Positions 40,215 through 48,456 are shown, counted from the first letter of the stretch. The stretch: 64,000 nucleotides of DNA from Rubripirellula amarantea (GCF_007859865.1 NZ_SJPI01000003.1:620001-684000); one strand, 5' to 3'. Made by a program: numbers and translations. The notes: generated from the letters alone by a model not told the origin.

Positions 40215-42070
40215 ACGTCCCCGCTGGTTTCTGGGAGGACTCGCGACTGGTCTACGCGGTCGCCGCCGCTGCCGTTGCGCTATTGCTCGCCACGATTTGG
40301 CTATTTCGTCGCCGAGAAAAAACCGGTCGCGGCGCTGGCATCGTCTGCCTCATTCTTTCGATCGCCCTGCACGTCGCGCTGATTTTCTTGGTCCCCCTCA
40401 TCACATCTAACGGGGGCGCGACGACGGCGTCCAACGAAACGCAAAACGATCCTTCCGACAGCGAAATTTCGTTCTCGACGTTCGATCCTAACTTGGATTT
40501 CGAAACCACTTCGGCGGATGACGAATCATCGACCATTGCGCCGCTTCCCATCAACAGTTTGGCCGATTTTGCGAAAGCCGCACCGTCCCCCCAACCAGAA
40601 AACGAACCAAACCAGGATCCATTACCCGCTGAAGAAACACCAGCGTCCAAGACACTTGCCCCTAGCGAATTGGTGGCTGCCGAGATGGTCACCGCCGAAA
40701 TGGCCGCAGCACTTTCAAGCGATGCGTTAAGCGACATGTTCGATGAAGCGTTCGCGATGGACGATTCCATCGAAACACCCGAACCCGAGACGGAAGCGTC
40801 GCTCGAACCAGCGATGACAGCCGAGCATAACGCTGCTGCAACCGACGCCCCGCAAATCCAATCTCAACCTCATCTCAAGCCCCAACCGCAACCTTCGCCA
40901 CCACCCACCACTCGCGTCACCGATCTTCCGGATGCATCCGCCACGAAGGCGAACGTTCCCGGTGCAATAGCGAACGACTTTGCTGCTCGTGTGGGTCAAG
41001 CCAAAACAATCGCGCTACGTCAAACCGGTGGCGACGAAAACACAGAAGCCGCTGTGGAAGCAGCGCTTGCGTTTCTGTGTCGTTCGCAACGATCCGATGG
41101 AGCATGGGATCCTGCCGCTTCGGGTGCTGGCCGAGAACGTGCGCCCTTGGGAATGACTCGCGCGGGTGCCGGAACGAAATGCGAATCGGCGCTGACCGGA
41201 CTTTCGCTGTTGGCCCTACTTGGCGCCGGACACACGCACCAAGAAGGTCAACATGCTGATCATGTCTACCGAGGACTAGCCTACCTTATTCAAAAGCAAA
41301 AGCCTGACGGATCGCTTGCCGGTGACGCAACGATCTACGCCAATACATACTCGCATGGGATGGCGGCGCTTGCGATGGGCGAAGCCGCTGCGATCACACA
41401 AGACCCATCGGCCGTCGATGCCACCAACCGCGCCATCGGATTCACGCGTCGCATGCAGAATCCTTCGACCGGCGGTTGGCGTTACAAGCGAGGCGATCCC
41501 GGTGACCTCAGCCAACTCGGCTGGCAAGCGATGGTACTTGACGCCGGCTTTCGTGCGGGAGTAACTCTCGATAGGAATTCGATAGCCGGGATCGAACGTT
41601 TTCTGTTGAGCGTTCGAATGGGAACAACCGGCGGCTTGGCATCCTATCGACGCGGCGAAGCCCCCTCGCGGACGATGACCGCCGAAGCACTCGCTACGCG
41701 GTTGCTAATTGGCGAGAAAGTTCCGGCGATGGAAATTCGCGAAGCCGAAAATTACTTGCTGGCTCAACTTCCGGGTGTGGGGCAAGACAACTACTATTAT
41801 TGGTACTACGCCACGCTAGCCTTGCATCAATTGCAGGACGACGCTTGGCGAAAATGGAATACGGCACTCAAAGACCGTCTCCTTTCCACTCAGCGGCCCG
41901 ATGGTAGCTGGCCCGACACGACGGTTTGGGGCGGCTATGGCGGAACCGTTTACACCACTGCAATGGCGACCCTGTGCCTGGAAGCCTACTACCGCCACAC
42001 GATCCGCGACGAGCGTCCGCAAGTCGCTCAAGAATCAACGATAAACTCGAGCCCGGTGAATCGTCGATAG
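40211..42070 (+). CDS. Membrane protein with prenyltransferase/squalene-cyclase-type repeats
   Basis: 619 aa with a TTG start overlapping the exbD stop. Two N-terminal TMs (about residues 12-32 and 45-70) lead into an acidic Pro/Glu-rich linker. The C-terminal ~340 residues carry repeats of the terpene-cyclase alpha/alpha barrel type: FLCRSQRSDGAWD, LIQKQKPDGSL, RRMQNPSTGGWRYKRG and LLSTQRPDGSWPD. No catalytic DxDD motif was found, so it is probably not an active cyclase. It may bind polymers or proteins in the ExbB/ExbD system. Confidence 0.82.
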   Translation: MNVPAGFWEDSRLVYAVAAAAVALLLATIWLFRRREKTGRGAGIVCLILSIALHVALIFLVPLITSNGGATTASNETQNDPSDSEISFSTFDPNLDFETTSADDESSTIAPLPINSLADFAKAAPSPQPENEPNQDPLPAEETPASKTLAPSELVAAEMVTAEMAAALSSDALSDMFDEAFAMDDSIETPEPETEASLEPAMTAEHNAAATDAPQIQSQPHLKPQPQPSPPPTTRVTDLPDASATKANVPGAIANDFAARVGQAKTIALRQTGGDENTEAAVEAALAFLCRSQRSDGAWDPAASGAGRERAPLGMTRAGAGTKCESALTGLSLLALLGAGHTHQEGQHADHVYRGLAYLIQKQKPDGSLAGDATIYANTYSHGMAALAMGEAAAITQDPSAVDATNRAIGFTRRMQNPSTGGWRYKRGDPGDLSQLGWQAMVLDAGFRAGVTLDRNSIAGIERFLLSVRMGTTGGLASYRRGEAPSRTMTAEALATRLLIGEKVPAMEIREAENYLLAQLPGVGQDNYYYWYYATLALHQLQDDAWRKWNTALKDRLLSTQRPDGSWPDTTVWGGYGGTVYTTAMATLCLEAYYRHTIRDERPQVAQESTINSSPVNRR

Positions 42071-43215
42071 ACACGCAATCGCTCGCCCAAACGATTCGAC
42101 AAGCAGCGTCCCAACAAGGCTTTGACTTGATCGGCATCGCGCCAGCAGTCGACTCGGCTGGCTTTTCAGATTTGGCGAAGTGGATTGACGATGGCTATGC
42201 CGCTGACATGGCCTACTTCGCCGATCGCCTGGACGCCTATCGACACCCCTCAGGCGTCCTTCCTGGTGCTAAATCCATTCTTGTGATGACGTTGCCTTAC
42301 GCCAACGATCTCACGCACCACGATCTCACGCACCACGATCCCAAGCACCACGATCAAGCCGGCCGAGGCCGCCTAGCTCGCTACACTTGGCAGGGCACCG
42401 ACTACCACGACGTTATCCACCCCAAGCTGAAGCAATTGGTAACGCTGGTCCGGCAACTTGCGCCGCACGCGAATGCTCGCGGTGTCGTCGACACGGCGCC
42501 GATTATGGAACGAGAAATTGCTCAGCTCGCCGGACTTGGGTGGCGAGGGAAGAACACGCTGTTGCTGAACAAGCATCGTGGCAGCTACTTTTTTCTAGCT
42601 TGCTTGCTACTCGACATCGAACTGCCGTACAGCACGCCGCACGTTACCGATCACTGCGGAACGTGCACCGCTTGCCTTGACGCTTGTCCCACGCAAGCGT
42701 TCCCTCGCCCCGGCGTTCTCGATGCGAGCAAGTGCATCAGCTATCTGACGATTGAACACCGCGACATCATTCCCACTGCTTTGCGAGACGGCATTGGCGA
42801 TTGGGTATTCGGCTGCGATGTCTGCCAAGAGGTTTGTCCATGGAATCAAAAGCATGCGTCTGAACAGCCAGACGTCTCGGCATCAGCAAAAACGCTCGAT
42901 CTTGTTGAACTGTTCTCGCTCGATGACGATGCATTTCGCAAACGATTTCGCAAGACGCCGTTGTGGCGAACGCGACGCCGCGGAGTATTACGAAACGCAG
43001 CAATCGTCTTGGGGAACCAAAGACACCGATCCGCGGTCGAAGTTCTTTCCCATTCGCTTGATGATATCGACCCCATCATCCGCGGCGCCGTTGCCTGGGC
43101 GCTGGGAAAAATCGGTTGCACAAGCGCGGCACCTGCGTTAGCCGATCGCCTCAAGATTGAATCCGACGAAATCGTTCAAACCGAGATCGGCGATGCGTTG
43201 CGGAAAATTCGCTAG
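41974..43215 (+). CDS. queG: Epoxyqueuosine reductase QueG
   Basis: The frame carries ARGVVDTAPIMEREIA, then GLGWRGKNTLLLN, and two 4Fe-4S motifs: CGTCTACLDACP and CDVCQEVCPWN, which fit QueG exactly. It performs the final step of queuosine tRNA modification. The C-terminus has a HEAT-like repeat (RGAVAWALGKIG). The start is doubtful: the first in-frame standard starts (ATG 41926, GTG 41974) lie inside the upstream gene, and family-like sequence begins around 42070. An ATA at 42067 would overlap the upstream stop exactly as ATGA does elsewhere. A His-rich triple repeat occurs at 42310-42356. Confidence 0.95.
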   Translation: MPGSLLPPHDPRRASASRSRINDKLEPGESSIDTQSLAQTIRQAASQQGFDLIGIAPAVDSAGFSDLAKWIDDGYAADMAYFADRLDAYRHPSGVLPGAKSILVMTLPYANDLTHHDLTHHDPKHHDQAGRGRLARYTWQGTDYHDVIHPKLKQLVTLVRQLAPHANARGVVDTAPIMEREIAQLAGLGWRGKNTLLLNKHRGSYFFLACLLLDIELPYSTPHVTDHCGTCTACLDACPTQAFPRPGVLDASKCISYLTIEHRDIIPTALRDGIGDWVFGCDVCQEVCPWNQKHASEQPDVSASAKTLDLVELFSLDDDAFRKRFRKTPLWRTRRRGVLRNAAIVLGNQRHRSAVEVLSHSLDDIDPIIRGAVAWALGKIGCTSAAPALADRLKIESDEIVQTEIGDALRKIR

Positions 43216-43329
43216 CACTATCTGTAGTACAAAGTGCTGCCAAAGTTACAACTTGTTGCGCAAGCATTTTAATTGCTTCACGGTTACGTCATATTCCGCC
43301 ACTCAACAACAGCGGCCACGACCCATGAC

Positions 43330-43335
43330 GCACAC
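43330..43335 (+). promoter_or_regulatory. Ribosome binding site of the integrase gene
   Basis: AGGAG lies a few bases before the ATG at 43347 (CACAGGAGCCCAAGATG). It is one of the few clear Shine-Dalgarno sequences in the right half of the window and fixes the integrase start. Confidence 0.6.
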
Positions 43336-43346
43336 AGGAGCCCAAG

Positions 43347-44855
43347 ATGCACGCAGCCAGTCGCAAGTCGCGAAGTGACCAGAAACAGGCGACGCGACCA
43401 CGCTATCGTCCAAGCCCGATCCACCGCTACCCGTCGGGTGATGCGTATCGACTTGGCCTGGGTCGTTCAGCACCGCGTAACGCTGTCGGTGATCGCTTAG
43501 CGAGAGAACTTGCAGTCCTGTCACTCGACGACGACCAACCCTCGGTCTACGTCTTCGTCCGCGCAATCGCCCGAGAGCTAAAGATCCGTTACTACCAGCG
43601 AACAACCCAAAAGACATACCTCGCCGCCATTCGCTCTCTGCTCCGGTGGCTCGGCCGACCGCCACACGTGCTCAATCGCGAACATGTACGAGCTTACATG
43701 GAATACCTCTATGACGGCCACCGCAGCGCATCCGATATGGGTGTGCAATTGGCGGCGATTCGATTGGCGTGGGACAAAATGTGTTACCGCGATGTGACGC
43801 TTGGTCTAGAAATTCCGCGCAAGAAACGCTCGCGACCGGTGATCATCAGCCGCAACGAGATCGTCAGGCTGCTTTGTGCCGCTCGATCCCGCCGCGATAC
43901 CTTGTTGATAGGTCTTATGTACGGAGCCGGACTTCGGGTAAGCGAGGTATCTCGATTAAGATGGCGGGATATTGATTTTGATCGTCAACAAATGTTCGTC
44001 GAGCAAGGCAAAGGGGCCGCAGACCGCCATGTCGGATTGCCTTTGCAATACCAACCGTTGCTACAAAAAATGATGCAGGGATGTCAAAGCGATGAGTTCG
44101 TCTTCGCGGGGGAAAGCCCCACCCGTCGCGCTGACCGACACATCAGCCCACGTACGGTCCAGCGTGCCGTGGCGACCGCGAGTGTGATCGCTGGGATTCA
44201 AAAGCAAGTCACGCCACACTCCCTGCGTCATGCGTTTGCGACTCATTCGTTTGAAGACGGTTGCGATATCAGACGCATTCAAAAGGTTCTCGGCCATGCC
44301 AGACTTGAAACAACTACGATCTACGTTCATGTCGCGAAATCACAAACTAATTTCGCCAGCCCATTGGACCGCTTGACCGGAGTGCACGCACCATCGAAAA
44401 ACGAGTCCGCACAACGTCAGATTGATAATCAATCTTCGGTTTCGCAACCTACATGCCAAGCGATTGCTACCGCCCCCACCCATTCGGTCGCCGCGTTAGC
44501 ACTGCATAGCCGTCGTCACCCCGATGCAGATGCGAATGAATATGCGCGCACCCGGCGAACTCAAATTGCGATTGAGATCAAAACGGCGAAGCGCCGCCAC
44601 TATCTACGCGGAACGATTGCTGAAATGCCGCGAGAAGGGTTTGTAACAATCGAATTGCCCGCAGCCGAAGAATGGGAGTCCACCATCGCGAAATTCCCCA
44701 AGCCCGTTCGTGAGCGTGTGCAATCGCCAGAGTTTTACCAGATTCTGCAGCGCGCGATCACGTCCCGGATGCTCAAAGAAGCGTCCAACGATACTAGTTC
44801 TCACCCCCTTCGCAATGTCAAGCAAGGGACGGATTGCCGAAGTCCGATCGACTAG
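43347..44855 (+). CDS. intI: IntI-related tyrosine recombinase (integron integrase) without the IntI-specific insertion
   Basis: 502 aa. The catalytic set is visible: Arg197 (GAGLRVSEV), Lys222, His291 and Arg294 (PHSLRHAFATH), His317 (LGHA) and Tyr326 (IYVHV). The stretch after the tyrosine ends SPLDRL, as in IntI proteins, and QRAVATASVIAG resembles the IntI helix before PHTLRH. However, Lys222 to His291 is 69 residues, matching XerC (about 68) rather than IntI1 (about 106), so the extra domain typical of IntI is missing. About 160 residues follow the catalytic domain, with no recognised motif. It reads towards the cassettes. Confidence 0.88.
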   Translation: MHAASRKSRSDQKQATRPRYRPSPIHRYPSGDAYRLGLGRSAPRNAVGDRLARELAVLSLDDDQPSVYVFVRAIARELKIRYYQRTTQKTYLAAIRSLLRWLGRPPHVLNREHVRAYMEYLYDGHRSASDMGVQLAAIRLAWDKMCYRDVTLGLEIPRKKRSRPVIISRNEIVRLLCAARSRRDTLLIGLMYGAGLRVSEVSRLRWRDIDFDRQQMFVEQGKGAADRHVGLPLQYQPLLQKMMQGCQSDEFVFAGESPTRRADRHISPRTVQRAVATASVIAGIQKQVTPHSLRHAFATHSFEDGCDIRRIQKVLGHARLETTTIYVHVAKSQTNFASPLDRLTGVHAPSKNESAQRQIDNQSSVSQPTCQAIATAPTHSVAALALHSRRHPDADANEYARTRRTQIAIEIKTAKRRHYLRGTIAEMPREGFVTIELPAAEEWESTIAKFPKPVRERVQSPEFYQILQRAITSRMLKEASNDTSSHPLRNVKQGTDCRSPID

Positions 44856-45158
44856 CCCAACGCGACACGATCTCTCACCAACTAGCTGATTCTCAAAGCT
44901 AGGTTTGGTAGGCACAAAGCCCCAAAGCGTAGAGCGATGCCCAGCATCGACCGAACGCTCTAGGATGCGCAGATGTTACGGGACAGGCGGCCGAATGTCA
45001 GCCTGATTCGCGAACGATATCTGAATGGATCACTCACCGAATAAGGCGAGTGTCATTAGAGCACGAGAAATTGCACACCGGCCGCGCACCAGCTAAGCTA
45101 GCTACACCGTGCACACCAACTCCCCCGCCACAGGCAGGGGGTGTCGCACAAAGTGTAT
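44856..45158. other. Region between integrase and first cassette (attI region), about 300 bp
   Basis: No gene is present. A hairpin (stem 45031-45038 with 45045-45052, one mismatch, loop GAATAA) could end integrase transcription, though no T-run follows. A G/C hairpin pairs CCCCCGCC at 45122-45129 with 45133-45141. Repeated TGCACACC-like words occur at about 45072 and 45110, and could be integrase binding sites. The right-hand part resembles one arm of an attC. Confidence 0.5.
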
Positions 45159-45165
45159 GTTGCAC
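45159..45165 (+). other. Recombination core before the first cassette (attI-type crossover)
   Basis: GTTGCAC lies at the boundary of the first cassette. The 12 bases from 45159 are the reverse complement of the 12 bases that end at the R'' box of the first attC (45565), which fixes the cassette boundary at 45159/45160. The preceding GGTGTCG-N12-GTT matches the right arm of the attC sites downstream. Confidence 0.7.
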
Positions 45166-45175
45166 GGCACTCCGC

Positions 45176-45547
45176 GTGAGTATCGCTTACCGACAATCTC
45201 GAATTCGCACTCTTGGCGCGCACGCCGCGCGCTATCGCACCCTTTACGTTTTTGCTGCAACTGCGTGGACAGTCTTTGCTGACGCATGCATTCTGAGTAT
45301 CTGCTTGGCTGAATCTCGTACGTCTTTCGGTGGTTGGTGTGGTACCTGTGTAGCTGAGGCGCAGTATTCACTGTACGTTGTAAATCCGCTTTTGCTCTGC
45401 ACGTCGATTCTTGCAACTTTGTTCGTTCGCCTGCTTGGCTCGCGCCTCTACCGTCTCGCCCGCATCTTCACAATTGCGTCCCTTGCGGTGATTGTCGCCC
45501 CCATCTGCACGGTCTTGTACGCAAGTTGCATCGAGAGTCTTCACTGA
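45176..45547 (+). CDS. Cassette 1: three-TM membrane protein
   Basis: About 123 aa from the GTG at 45176, 16 bp inside the cassette; the frame is open upstream to 45050, outside the cassette, so that start is unlikely. Three hydrophobic helices: about residues 25-48, 62-86 and 92-115. The first two are followed by Cys-rich loops. I do not recognise the family. The stop is 11 bp before the R'' box of the first attC. Confidence 0.6.
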   Translation: MSIAYRQSRIRTLGAHAARYRTLYVFAATAWTVFADACILSICLAESRTSFGGWCGTCVAEAQYSLYVVNPLLLCTSILATLFVRLLGSRLYRLARIFTIASLAVIVAPICTVLYASCIESLH

Positions 45548-45558
45548 TGCTCCGTGCC

Positions 45559-45695
45559 GTGCAACATGGTTTTTACGCTAGGCCTTCGGCACACCTTCCT
45601 TGTTTGGCGACGCGGGCTGGCCTTGGTACAATCTTCCGTAGTTCGGGCATCGCTCGCTTCGTTTAGGGCGGTGTCGTAAAAACCTTCCGTTATGT
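45559..45695 (+). repeat. attC site 1 (137 bp)
   Basis: R'' GTGCAAC, L'' CATGGTTTTTACG, R' GTTATGT. Inner mini-hairpin GCCTTCGGC. Promoter-like TTGGCG-N17-TACAAT. Confidence 0.93.
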
Positions 45696-45717
45696 GCCAC
45701 AGGTGATCGGTACTGCG

Positions 45718-46068
45718 ATGGACTACGCTGGCCCAATTGACCTCGACGCGTTGATTGACCTCGACGCGCTTGCAGATCGTGGCGCATCGCATTGGACGTT
45801 TCTCGCGTTCCCGTCACACAGCGTCAACGAACACGGGGTGCCATCCGACCCTGCCGCCCAGCGATACATTGCTGCGGTTCAATCTGCTGGCGTGCCCGTT
45901 GGCATCTGGCGCAATTCGCCCGTCGATGGCACTGCCTATGCTGCCGTCGCCCACGACACGATTCCCCAGCTTCACTCTTCGATTGAACGTCTATCTCAAT
46001 TCTCCGAATCGTTTGCCGCCGATTTGTCCGAACGATTGTTCCGCGGGTCCAGCGCGGGTGGCACATAA
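45718..46068 (+). CDS. Cassette 2: hypothetical protein
   Basis: 116 aa from the ATG at 45718 (an alternative GTG at 45694 adds eight residues). It opens DYAGPIDLDALIDLDALAD, a short direct repeat, and continues HWTFLAFPSHSVNEHG. The protein is soluble, without signal peptide. Family not recognised. Its TAA stop (46066-46068) lies within the R'' box ACATAAC of the next attC. Confidence 0.65.
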   Translation: MDYAGPIDLDALIDLDALADRGASHWTFLAFPSHSVNEHGVPSDPAAQRYIAAVQSAGVPVGIWRNSPVDGTAYAAVAHDTIPQLHSSIERLSQFSESFAADLSERLFRGSSAGGT

Positions 46069-46270
46069 CATGGTTTTTACGCTAGTCGCGGCTGTCGTCG
46101 TTGGAGAGTCGTTCGGTGGGGCACGTCGTTCGCTTCGGTAGATTTCCCTCTGGTGCAAACCCGCGATCACCTTGGCTCTTTCGCAACGGGCCCTCGCATT
46201 GGTACAATGTTTCTTTACTCAGAGTCACTCGCTTCGTTTAGGGCGGTGACGTAAAAACCTTCCGTTGTAC
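46063..46270 (+). repeat. attC site 2, long form (208 bp)
   Basis: R'' ACATAAC, R' GTTGTAC. The body is ~70 bp longer than most. It shares GTTGGAGA and CGCTTCGGT words with the other long site at 54623. Promoter-like TTCGCA-N17-TACAAT. The right arm reads GTGACG instead of GTGTCG. Confidence 0.9.
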
Positions 46271-46716
46271 GGCCCTACCGATGATTGAATTCCTGATCCG
46301 CCGCGACGATGGGCAGTGGTTCGATTTTCACTACGACCAGATTCCGGAGATGCTGCATCCATCCACGTTCGATTTCACCGTGGTGGACGGTTGGGGTACA
46401 CATCGCATTCGTGTGGGCGAGACCGACATCTCATTCTCTGACGAAGACCCCGGATTTCAGATCTGCTTCGAGGGCGACGGCATTGACGCGGACACCGCTG
46501 CCCAAATTGTCGCGGAGGTTGCGGCCAACATCACGTCCGTCACGGGTCAATCTCATCGCATAGTGGCCCTGTAGCTCACCGGGCCGTACAACATGGTTTT
46601 TACGCTAGGCCTGCGGCACACCTTCCATCTTTGTCAACGCGGGCTGGCCTTGGTACAATTTCTTATAGTTCAGACATCGCTCGCTTCGTTCAGGGCGGTG
46701 TCGTAAAAACCTTCCG
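46265..46716 (+). repeat. Duplicated cassette 3/14, copy A (452 bp)
   Basis: Matches 52555-53006 throughout as far as I can read. It contains one gene and its attC. Confidence 0.88.
46281..46574 (+). CDS. Cassette 3: small acidic protein, copy A
   Basis: 97 aa, starting MIEFLIRRDDGQWFDF. The middle (VGETDISFSDEDPGFQICFEG) is rich in Asp/Glu and beta strands. I do not recognise the family. The cassette 46265-46716 appears identical to 52555-53006 over all 452 bp, attC included. The ATG lies 11 bp after the R' core; no Shine-Dalgarno is visible. Confidence 0.75.
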   Translation: MIEFLIRRDDGQWFDFHYDQIPEMLHPSTFDFTVVDGWGTHRIRVGETDISFSDEDPGFQICFEGDGIDADTAAQIVAEVAANITSVTGQSHRIVAL

Positions 46717-46722
46717 TTAGGC
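46586..46722 (+). repeat. attC site 3 (137 bp)
   Basis: R'' GTACAAC, R' GTTAGGC. The mini-hairpin loop differs from most: GCCTGCGGC. Promoter-like TTGTCA at 46631 and TACAAT at 46654, 17 bp apart. Confidence 0.93.
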
Positions 46723-46733
46723 GACCTCAGTTA

Positions 46734-47261
46734 ATGGCAGTTCCAACCGTCGAACAACTGACCGACGCGGTTGTTGACGCTGCCGCGACTGCATTCCGCG
46801 AACTCTTCGCCACGGGCGAGACCTTCTACTACTGCGTGCTTATCACGACTGGCGACGCGCTACCCCCGTACATTGCGGCGTGGTCACATGAGTCGCTCGC
46901 CAACGCGGGTGATCCGGAGCTTGATCGCTGGCACTACGCTTCGTCACCATACCTCGACTTCGGTTCCCAACACTTTGCCCCGGTGCGTGATCTTTGGTTC
47001 GCTCGCCCTGCAATCGACACCGGTGACTGTCGCACCGAATACGATCTGCGGATGACTGCGCTTGAATCGGCCATGCTTCGTCTTGATGCAGCGGATGTCT
47101 TTGGTTCCGCTGACGCCCGGCAGCGACTCATGATTAACGTCGAGGTTGTACCGCCGGATCACACGAACACCGAGCGTGCAATACGACTCAATCCGCCTGA
47201 ATCAATCACGCAGTGGCTTGCCGAGGCTGCCGAACCACTCGATGATGGCACGGTCGCCTAA
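46734..47261 (+). CDS. Cassette 4: DUF4303-like protein
   Basis: 175 aa. The stretch FYYCVLITTGDALPPYIAAW, followed by WSHESLAN and DRWHYASSPYLDFGSQHF, fits the DUF4303 pattern as I know it; this match is by eye. The function is unknown. Some DUF4303 genes occur near toxin loci. The TAA stop lies in the R'' box GCCTAAC. Confidence 0.65.
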   Translation: MAVPTVEQLTDAVVDAAATAFRELFATGETFYYCVLITTGDALPPYIAAWSHESLANAGDPELDRWHYASSPYLDFGSQHFAPVRDLWFARPAIDTGDCRTEYDLRMTALESAMLRLDAADVFGSADARQRLMINVEVVPPDHTNTERAIRLNPPESITQWLAEAAEPLDDGTVA

Positions 47262-47391
47262 CATGGTTTTTACGCTAGGCCTTCGGCACACCTTCGTTGG
47301 TAGGCAACGGGCGCTGGCATTGGTACAATCTCTCGTGACTCAAACTCCACCGCTTCGGTAACGGCGGTGTCGTAAAAACCTTCCGTTGGGC
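47256..47391 (+). repeat. attC site 4 (136 bp)
   Basis: R'' GCCTAAC, R' GTTGGGC. Body type with TAGGCAACGGGCGCTGGCAT; promoter-like TAGGCA-N17-TACAAT. Confidence 0.93.
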
Positions 47392-47402
47392 GACCTACCG
47401 TA

Positions 47403-47819
47403 ATGGAATATCTAGGTCATCCGTACTTCGATGCGTCTGACCGAGCCGATTGGCTCGAACTGCCTATTGACCATGATGGCAACCTTATTCCAAGTGACAT
47501 CGGCGACTCGTTGGATACCGTCATACGGCGTGACTTTGACCGCATTACCAAGCTCGTTCTCGATCGCCTGACAAAATGTTCGCCCGATGAATGGCTCGCC
47601 GAATGTCCACACGCACTGCTCAACGACGTTTCGTACTGCCCTGTTGGCGACGGCAGCGCTCGCATCTTTGTCGAATACGCGTTTCGCCCCAGCCTCACAG
47701 AGAACTCCTACCACACTGACTCGTGGTGGGCTATCGTCCTTTGTCCGTACGTGACCGGTAATCCGTACACGGACGCAATGGACTACGTGATCGAGCACTT
47801 TGGATGGTCGGTTCAATAG
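47403..47819 (+). CDS. Cassette 5: hypothetical protein
   Basis: 138 aa. It begins MEYLGHPYFDASDRADWLEL, has a helical region with IRRDFDRITKLVLDRL, and a Cys-containing C-terminal half (WWAIVLCPYVTG). No TM or signal peptide. Family not recognised. The stop is 13 bp before the next R'' box. Confidence 0.65.
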   Translation: MEYLGHPYFDASDRADWLELPIDHDGNLIPSDIGDSLDTVIRRDFDRITKLVLDRLTKCSPDEWLAECPHALLNDVSYCPVGDGSARIFVEYAFRPSLTENSYHTDSWWAIVLCPYVTGNPYTDAMDYVIEHFGWSVQ

Positions 47820-47832
47820 CAGGGCACCGGTC

Positions 47833-47969
47833 GCCCAACATGGTTTTTACGCTAGGCCTTCGGCACACCGCTGTCGTTTGTTCAAGCCTCCCTCTGCTGG
47901 TAGAATCTTCCGTAATTCAGACATCGCTCGCTTCGGTAACGGCGGTGTCGTAAAAACCTTCCGTTGGCC
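47833..47969 (+). repeat. attC site 5 (137 bp)
   Basis: R'' GCCCAAC, R' GTTGGCC. Body with TTCAAGCCTCCCTCTG; promoter-like TTGTTC-N17-TAGAAT. Confidence 0.93.
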
Positions 47970-47980
47970 GACCTACCCGA

Positions 47981-48286
47981 ATGGACACAATACGCTGGAT
48001 CGTCGTTTGTGTCGTTTTGTTACCTGCTGCGGTTTACACCACCTTCAACTTTGGCCTCGCTGTACGCAACCTTATCTTCTACGCCGATCGGGGGCCGTCA
48101 TGGATTCCGCTGGTCGGATTCCTCGCTGCTATCGTCGGCCTGTTGGCCGTTCCCAAGAACGACTCCACGGTTTCCGGGGTCGCTGTGTTCGCATTCGCAA
48201 CATTCATTCTATTCGACGTCTCGTACATTGCCGTTGGCGTCTTCAACGCGGTTCGGTCACGCCTGACCGGACGCCCGCCGTCGTGA
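47981..48286 (+). CDS. Cassette 6: three-TM membrane protein
   Basis: 101 aa starting MDTIRWIVVCVVLLPAAVYT. Hydrophobic helices at about residues 4-26, 41-58 and 64-88. The basic C-terminus (VRSRLTGRPPS) is probably cytosolic. Family not recognised. An overlapping frame from 47964 is not supported by start or length. Confidence 0.65.
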   Translation: MDTIRWIVVCVVLLPAAVYTTFNFGLAVRNLIFYADRGPSWIPLVGFLAAIVGLLAVPKNDSTVSGVAVFAFATFILFDVSYIAVGVFNAVRSRLTGRPPS

Positions 48287-48297
48287 TGCAGACGGTC

Positions 48298-48433
48298 GGC
48301 CAACATGGTTTTTACGCTAGGCCTTCGGCACACCTTCGTTGGTAGGCAACGGGCGCTGGCATTGGTACAATTTCTCGTGATTCAAACTCCACCGCTTCGT
48401 TTGGGGCGGTGTCGTAAAAACCTTCCGTTGGCC
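48298..48433 (+). repeat. attC site 6 (136 bp)
   Basis: R'' GGCCAAC, R' GTTGGCC, so its own arms pair perfectly. Promoter-like TAGGCA-N17-TACAAT. Confidence 0.93.
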
Positions 48434-48456
48434 GACCCTAGGTTTTCCTAAACGCC

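Noticed and set aside
43216-43346. LexA/SOS box before the integrase (CTGTAGTACAAAGTGC)
   Set aside because: It does not match the CTGT-N8-ACAG pattern, and the LexA site of this lineage is unknown. The palindrome AGCACT...AGTGCT could equally end queG transcription.
45031-45052. Rho-independent terminator after the integrase
   Set aside because: The hairpin has a mismatch and no T-run, so it is only mentioned with the attachment region.
44856-45158. Hidden cassette gene between the integrase and the first attC
   Set aside because: No frame with a credible start and no attC boundary in this stretch; only short frames.
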